Shown here: piece by piece, positions 6,616 to 9,091 of the stretch
Position numbering within the stretch: the first letter of the stretch is position 1
Layout of the letters: every line of letters begins with the position of its first letter
Source: Acidobacteriota bacterium
GTDB taxonomy: Bacteria > Acidobacteriota > Terriglobia > Terriglobales > Acidobacteriaceae
Direction: 5' to 3'
Length of the DNA: 9,091 bases
Assembly: GCA_003225655.1 (NCBI GenBank)
Contig: QIAW01000323.1
Location: 1 to 9,091 of the forward strand
Translations under genes and position numbers: made by a program
Notes under the pieces: generated by a model
Told to the model about the DNA's origin: nothing
The model's database searches: none
The model's input: only the letters and a program-made list of their open reading frames with translations

Positions 6616-6764
6616 CAGGACGCAGGCGATTCATAAGGCTGAGATAGCACGCAGGGTAGGGACGTCGCATGCGTTTTGCTGGAATCCAGGGTCTACACGA
6701 TTATCCTGACGGGTTTTTCTGGCCATCTGCCGCTCCCCCTGATATGGTTTTTCCTGAGCTGAAA

Positions 6765-7817
6765 ATGAAGCAGAAAAAGAAGATCGCAGTTGTGCCTGGA
6801 GATGGAATCGGCAAAGAGGTGATTGCCGCCGCCCTACGGGTTATCAGAGCGGTGAAGGCGCCAGTCGAGATGACCGAGTTCGATTGGTCTGCCGATCGTT
6901 ATTTAAAAGACGGGACCACCGTTCCAGCGGATGGTTTTGCCACGCTGTCACGTGATTTTGACACGATATTACTGGGGGCGCTCGGCGACCCACGTGTGCC
7001 TACAAACATTCACGCCAAAGAGATTCTGCTGGGCATGCGCTTCAAGATGGATCTATACGCGAACGTGCGCCCGGTAAAATTGCTGGATGCGTCCCTGTGC
7101 CCGCTCAAGGGGGTGGAGCCCAAGGACGTGGACTTCACGATAATCCGCGAGAATACAGAGGGCCTGTATTGCGACGTGGGTGGCGTCTTCAAGCAGGGAA
7201 CCGCAGAAGAAGTGGCCGTGCAGGAGGACGTGAATACGCGCAAGGGAGTGGAACGAATCATCCGCTACGCCTTCGACTATGCGCGCAATCATGAACTGAA
7301 AAAAGTTTTGATGAGCGACAAATCCAACGTGCTGACCTATGCTCACGGCTTGTGGCAGCGGGTCTTCAAAGAAGTCGCGGCTGAGAAAGTTCACGCGAGC
7401 ATCGAGGCCTCGCACATGTATGTGGACGCGTTGTGCCTGCAGATGGTGCGCGATCCACGCCAGTTCCAGGTGATTGTGACGAATAATATGTTCGGCGACA
7501 TCATTACCGACCTCGCCGCCGCACTGCAGGGCGGATTGGGGATGGCTGCCAGCGGCAACATCCACCCCGGACGCACGTCGATGTTTGAACCAGTACACGG
7601 CTCAGCTCCGCCCCTGGCAGGAAAGAATGTGGCCAATCCCATGGGCGCCATTCTGACCGCGGCCATGATGTTGAAGCACCTTGGATTGAGCGCGGAAGCG
7701 GAAAAGATTGAGGCCGCCGTACTCGAAGCCGTGCGCCTGAAGAAAACAACGGCCGATGTCGGCGGGGGTCTAGGGACAAAAGAGTGCGCGGAGTGGGTCG
7801 CAAATAAGGTCAGCTAG
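6765..7817 (+). CDS. isocitrate/isopropylmalate dehydrogenase family protein (LeuB-like)
   Basis: A 350-residue NAD(P)-dependent beta-decarboxylating dehydrogenase. Motifs: KIAVVPGDGIGKEV (6-19); substrate-binding RFKMDLYANVRPVKL (92-106); REN TEG at 128-133; catalytic Lys in SDKSN (184-188); the metal-binding Asp in YVDALCLQ (219-226); TNNMFGDIITDLAAALQGG (239-257) with metal Asp residues; and the nucleotide site EPVHGSAPPLAGKNVANP (275-292). Bacterial LeuB usually has TGG-type residues where this protein has RENTEG, so it belongs to the isocitrate/tartrate/isopropylmalate-like branch. 3-isopropylmalate dehydrogenase is the likely database label, but the substrate is not proven and no other leu gene is nearby. 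The frame is open from ATG 6669, adding 32 residues unlike the family; ATG 6765 matches the usual N-terminus. No clear Shine-Dalgarno precedes either. Confidence 0.9.
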   Translation: MKQKKKIAVVPGDGIGKEVIAAALRVIRAVKAPVEMTEFDWSADRYLKDGTTVPADGFATLSRDFDTILLGALGDPRVPTNIHAKEILLGMRFKMDLYANVRPVKLLDASLCPLKGVEPKDVDFTIIRENTEGLYCDVGGVFKQGTAEEVAVQEDVNTRKGVERIIRYAFDYARNHELKKVLMSDKSNVLTYAHGLWQRVFKEVAAEKVHASIEASHMYVDALCLQMVRDPRQFQVIVTNNMFGDIITDLAAALQGGLGMAASGNIHPGRTSMFEPVHGSAPPLAGKNVANPMGAILTAAMMLKHLGLSAEAEKIEAAVLEAVRLKKTTADVGGGLGTKECAEWVANKVS

Positions 7818-7850
7818 ACAGGCTGACAAGCAAACTCAATTCACCGCTGG

Positions 7851-7868
7851 CACGGAGACACGGAGAAA
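7851..7868. repeat. short tandem repeat CACGGAGA x2
   Basis: CACGGAGA occurs twice head to tail (7851-7858, 7859-7866), followed by AA. Similar CACGGAG/CACAGAG strings recur in intergenic regions of several bacterial phyla, so this is probably one copy of a dispersed element. Its copy number in this genome cannot be seen from the window. Confidence 0.45.
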
Positions 7869-7893
7869 TCTCAGGTCAAAAAATGCGTCCGTA

Positions 7894-7915
7894 GAGACGT
7901 AGCTTGCTACGTCTC
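7894..7915. repeat. intergenic palindrome, REP/MITE-like
   Basis: GAGACGTAGC (7894-7903) and GCTACGTCTC (7906-7915) are perfect inverted arms of 10 bp around TT, preceded by GTA but followed by ACC rather than TAC. It lies between the convergent stops of the LeuB-like and TPR genes. Near-identical GAGACGT..ACGTCTC palindromes are, from memory, common intergenic repeats in some cyanobacteria and other phyla. It may also stop transcription from both sides, although no T-tract follows on either strand. Confidence 0.6.
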
Positions 7916-7929
7916 ACCGAACGAGGCAT

Positions 7930-8430
7930 TCAATTCCACTTTCCTTCCAGCCTCTTCAACGCGCGCAGGGCGATCACATACTGAGGATTCATCTCGACCG
8001 CCTGCTTATAGTACTTTTTTGCTTTCTTCCAGTCGTGCTTGTGTTCGTAGACGCGGCCCAAATTGAAGTGCGGAAAGTAGTATGACTCGTAGCGCTTGGC
8101 GCTGGTGGCCTGTTCCAGCCAGGGAATGGCTTCATCCCATTTGCCTAATTGAATCAGGTAAGCACCGATATCGTTATATGGATTGCCGAAGTCGGGGTCA
8201 ACTTTGATCGCTTCGAGACAATCGGCAATGGCTCGGTTGAGGTCTTCTTTGAAGCAATGCGTCCAGCCGCGGAAGGTATAGGCCTCGGCTGTGGGAAAGG
8301 CCTCGATGGAGCGGGTGTAAAGAGCGATGGCCTCGTCGAGCTCGCCATTCATCTGGCGCTCGTATGCCTGGCGGAAGTATTGCAATGCCTGCTGCCGGAT
8401 GTCGCTTTCGGGGTGTTCCATGTTTGGCAT
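7930..8430 (-). CDS. tetratricopeptide-repeat protein
   Basis: A 166-residue soluble protein built almost wholly of about four TPR units, approximately residues 12-45, 47-80, 81-114 and 118-152. Characteristic positions are visible: GELDEAIALYTRSIEAFP (29-46), NRAIADCLEAIKVDPDFGNPY split at 65-85, GKWDEAIPWLEQA (96-108) and LGRVYEHKHDWKKAKKYYKQ (124-143) before NPQYVIAL. No signal peptide or catalytic domain. TPRs mediate protein-protein contacts; the partner is unknown. Start is ATG 8428-8430, or the in-frame ATG 8419-8421 three codons later; neither has a good Shine-Dalgarno. It is divergent from the metallopeptidase-like gene on the right and convergent with the LeuB-like gene. Confidence 0.88.
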   Translation of the reverse strand: MPNMEHPESDIRQQALQYFRQAYERQMNGELDEAIALYTRSIEAFPTAEAYTFRGWTHCFKEDLNRAIADCLEAIKVDPDFGNPYNDIGAYLIQLGKWDEAIPWLEQATSAKRYESYYFPHFNLGRVYEHKHDWKKAKKYYKQAVEMNPQYVIALRALKRLEGKWN

Positions 8431-8584
8431 TTAAAGCCGGCTCAATCGCATAGATGCAATATATGATGGTAGGCGTGAGAGCCCGATTGAATCGAGGACG
8501 ACCCTGACCCGCACTTATTATAAGACTCTCATTTGCCGGCTGCTGGGTGGGACCTGTCTCTTTCTGTTCGCCTTATTTATCGGA

Positions 8585-9091
8585 GTGCTGGCGGCGCAAG
8601 CGGCTGCCACGGCAAAGCAGCCACAGGCTGAAACCAGGCTTTCCAGAAAAGAAGCTGACGAACTCTTTCGCTCCCTCGATGAAATCTTTCGCTTTGCCAG
8701 TGAAGATACCGGTCTGCCCATCCGGCGCATCGTAAAACGCGAGTTGAGCAGCCGCGACCAGGTGGCCGAAAACCTGAGCGACCGCATGAAAGACGACGAA
8801 GATGCCAAGCGGCTCGAGCGCTCGGAGCTGGTCCTGAAGAAGTTTGGGTTCCTGCCGCGCGCTTTTGATTTGCGCACATATTTGATCTCGCTGATGCGGG
8901 AGCAGGTGGCCGGTTACTACAACGTCAAGGACAAGACCGTTTACCTGATGGATTGGATTCCCGCCGAACAGCAAAAACCGGTGATGGCGCATGAGCTGAC
9001 CCATGCGTTGCAGGACCAGAATTTTGACCTGAAGAAGTGGCTCGCGGGCGATGTCGAAAAGACAGGCGAAAAAAAATCACCGTCGCCTGAC
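8585..9091 (+). CDS. putative exported HELTH-motif metallopeptidase-like protein, 3' end outside the window
   Basis: The frame is open from 8435 to the window end. It encodes a charged helical region (SRKEADELFRSLDEIFRFAS), then GFLPRAFDLRTYLISLMREQ, VAGYYNVKDKTVYLMDW and MAHELTHALQDQNFDLKKW. HELTH (codons 8990-9004) is a zincin HExxH motif, and the preceding GYYN...VYLMDW resembles the strand leading to it in such proteins. The third zinc ligand would lie beyond the window. Upstream of 8585 the same frame codes for a signal-peptide-like segment, CRLLGGTCLFLFALFIGV (8534-8587), ending in AAQAAA, so the protein is probably secreted or lipid-side anchored. The only ordinary start codon in frame is GTG 8585, which would remove that segment; the real start is therefore uncertain (unusual start codon or a frameshift near 8490-8510). 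Function beyond likely zinc-dependent hydrolysis is unknown. Confidence 0.7.
   Translation, partial: MLAAQAAATAKQPQAETRLSRKEADELFRSLDEIFRFASEDTGLPIRRIVKRELSSRDQVAENLSDRMKDDEDAKRLERSELVLKKFGFLPRAFDLRTYLISLMREQVAGYYNVKDKTVYLMDWIPAEQQKPVMAHELTHALQDQNFDLKKWLAGDVEKTGEKKSPSPD

Noticed and set aside
6669..6764. N-terminal extension of the LeuB-like protein from ATG 6669
   Set aside because: The added 32 residues do not resemble the family, whose usual start coincides with ATG 6765.
8573..9004. Minus-strand frames opposite the peptidase-like gene
   Set aside because: They are antisense to a frame with a clear HELTH motif and have no recognisable domain.

Overview
The window looks like chromosomal DNA from a moderately GC-rich bacterium. 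The mix of genes suggests an Acidobacteriota-type organism: a Tat-exported hemerythrin-domain protein, a DUF1844 protein, a PhnP-like metallo-beta-lactamase fold protein, a YgfZ homologue and an HELTH-motif putative metallopeptidase. The taxon is an inference from protein style, not something the sequence proves. I see no rRNA, tRNA, CRISPR array, phage gene or insertion sequence.

Left part (1-1798): a minus-strand gene for a Tat-exported hemerythrin-like protein enters from the left edge and carries a frameshift. Divergently from it, on the plus strand, lies the most interesting object in the window: a 79-codon glutaredoxin gene (595-834) that standard gene calling misses. Its fourteenth codon is an in-frame UGA at exactly the position of the first catalytic cysteine (U-P-P-C instead of C-P-P-C). 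A short hairpin with a G-starting apical loop lies 32 nt further on, as in bacterial SECIS elements. It is best read as a selenocysteine glutaredoxin. An EamA-family (DMT superfamily) permease follows, apparently overlapping the glutaredoxin 3' end and starting at a non-ATG codon.

Centre (1816-6587): a compact minus-strand gene cluster, read from right to left as ygfZ-like folate-binding protein, DUF1844 protein, PhnP-like MBL-fold hydrolase, ribF (riboflavin kinase/FAD synthetase) and an MFS transporter. The first three genes are joined by 4-nt ATGA/GTGA stop-start overlaps, ribF starts 4 nt after the MBL stop, and the MFS gene starts 36 nt after... in genome order just beyond the ribF stop. 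This is almost certainly one transcript with translational coupling, possibly driven by a promoter so close to the ygfZ start that the mRNA would be nearly leaderless.

Right part (6588-9091): divergently from ygfZ, a plus-strand isocitrate/isopropylmalate-dehydrogenase-family gene. It converges with a small minus-strand TPR-protein gene across a 112-nt spacer that holds two repeat-like elements: a tandem CACGGAGA pair and a near-perfect 10-bp-arm palindrome. The right edge cuts a plus-strand gene for an exported protein with an HELTH zinc-peptidase motif, whose reading frame has no ordinary start codon upstream of its signal-peptide-like segment.

Functionally the window is mostly housekeeping (flavin cofactor synthesis, Fe-S/folate maintenance, branched-chain-type dehydrogenase, transporters). 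The unusual part is the redox corner formed by the hemerythrin protein and the putative selenoglutaredoxin. No selA, selB, selC or selD is present here, so selenocysteine decoding would depend on genes elsewhere.
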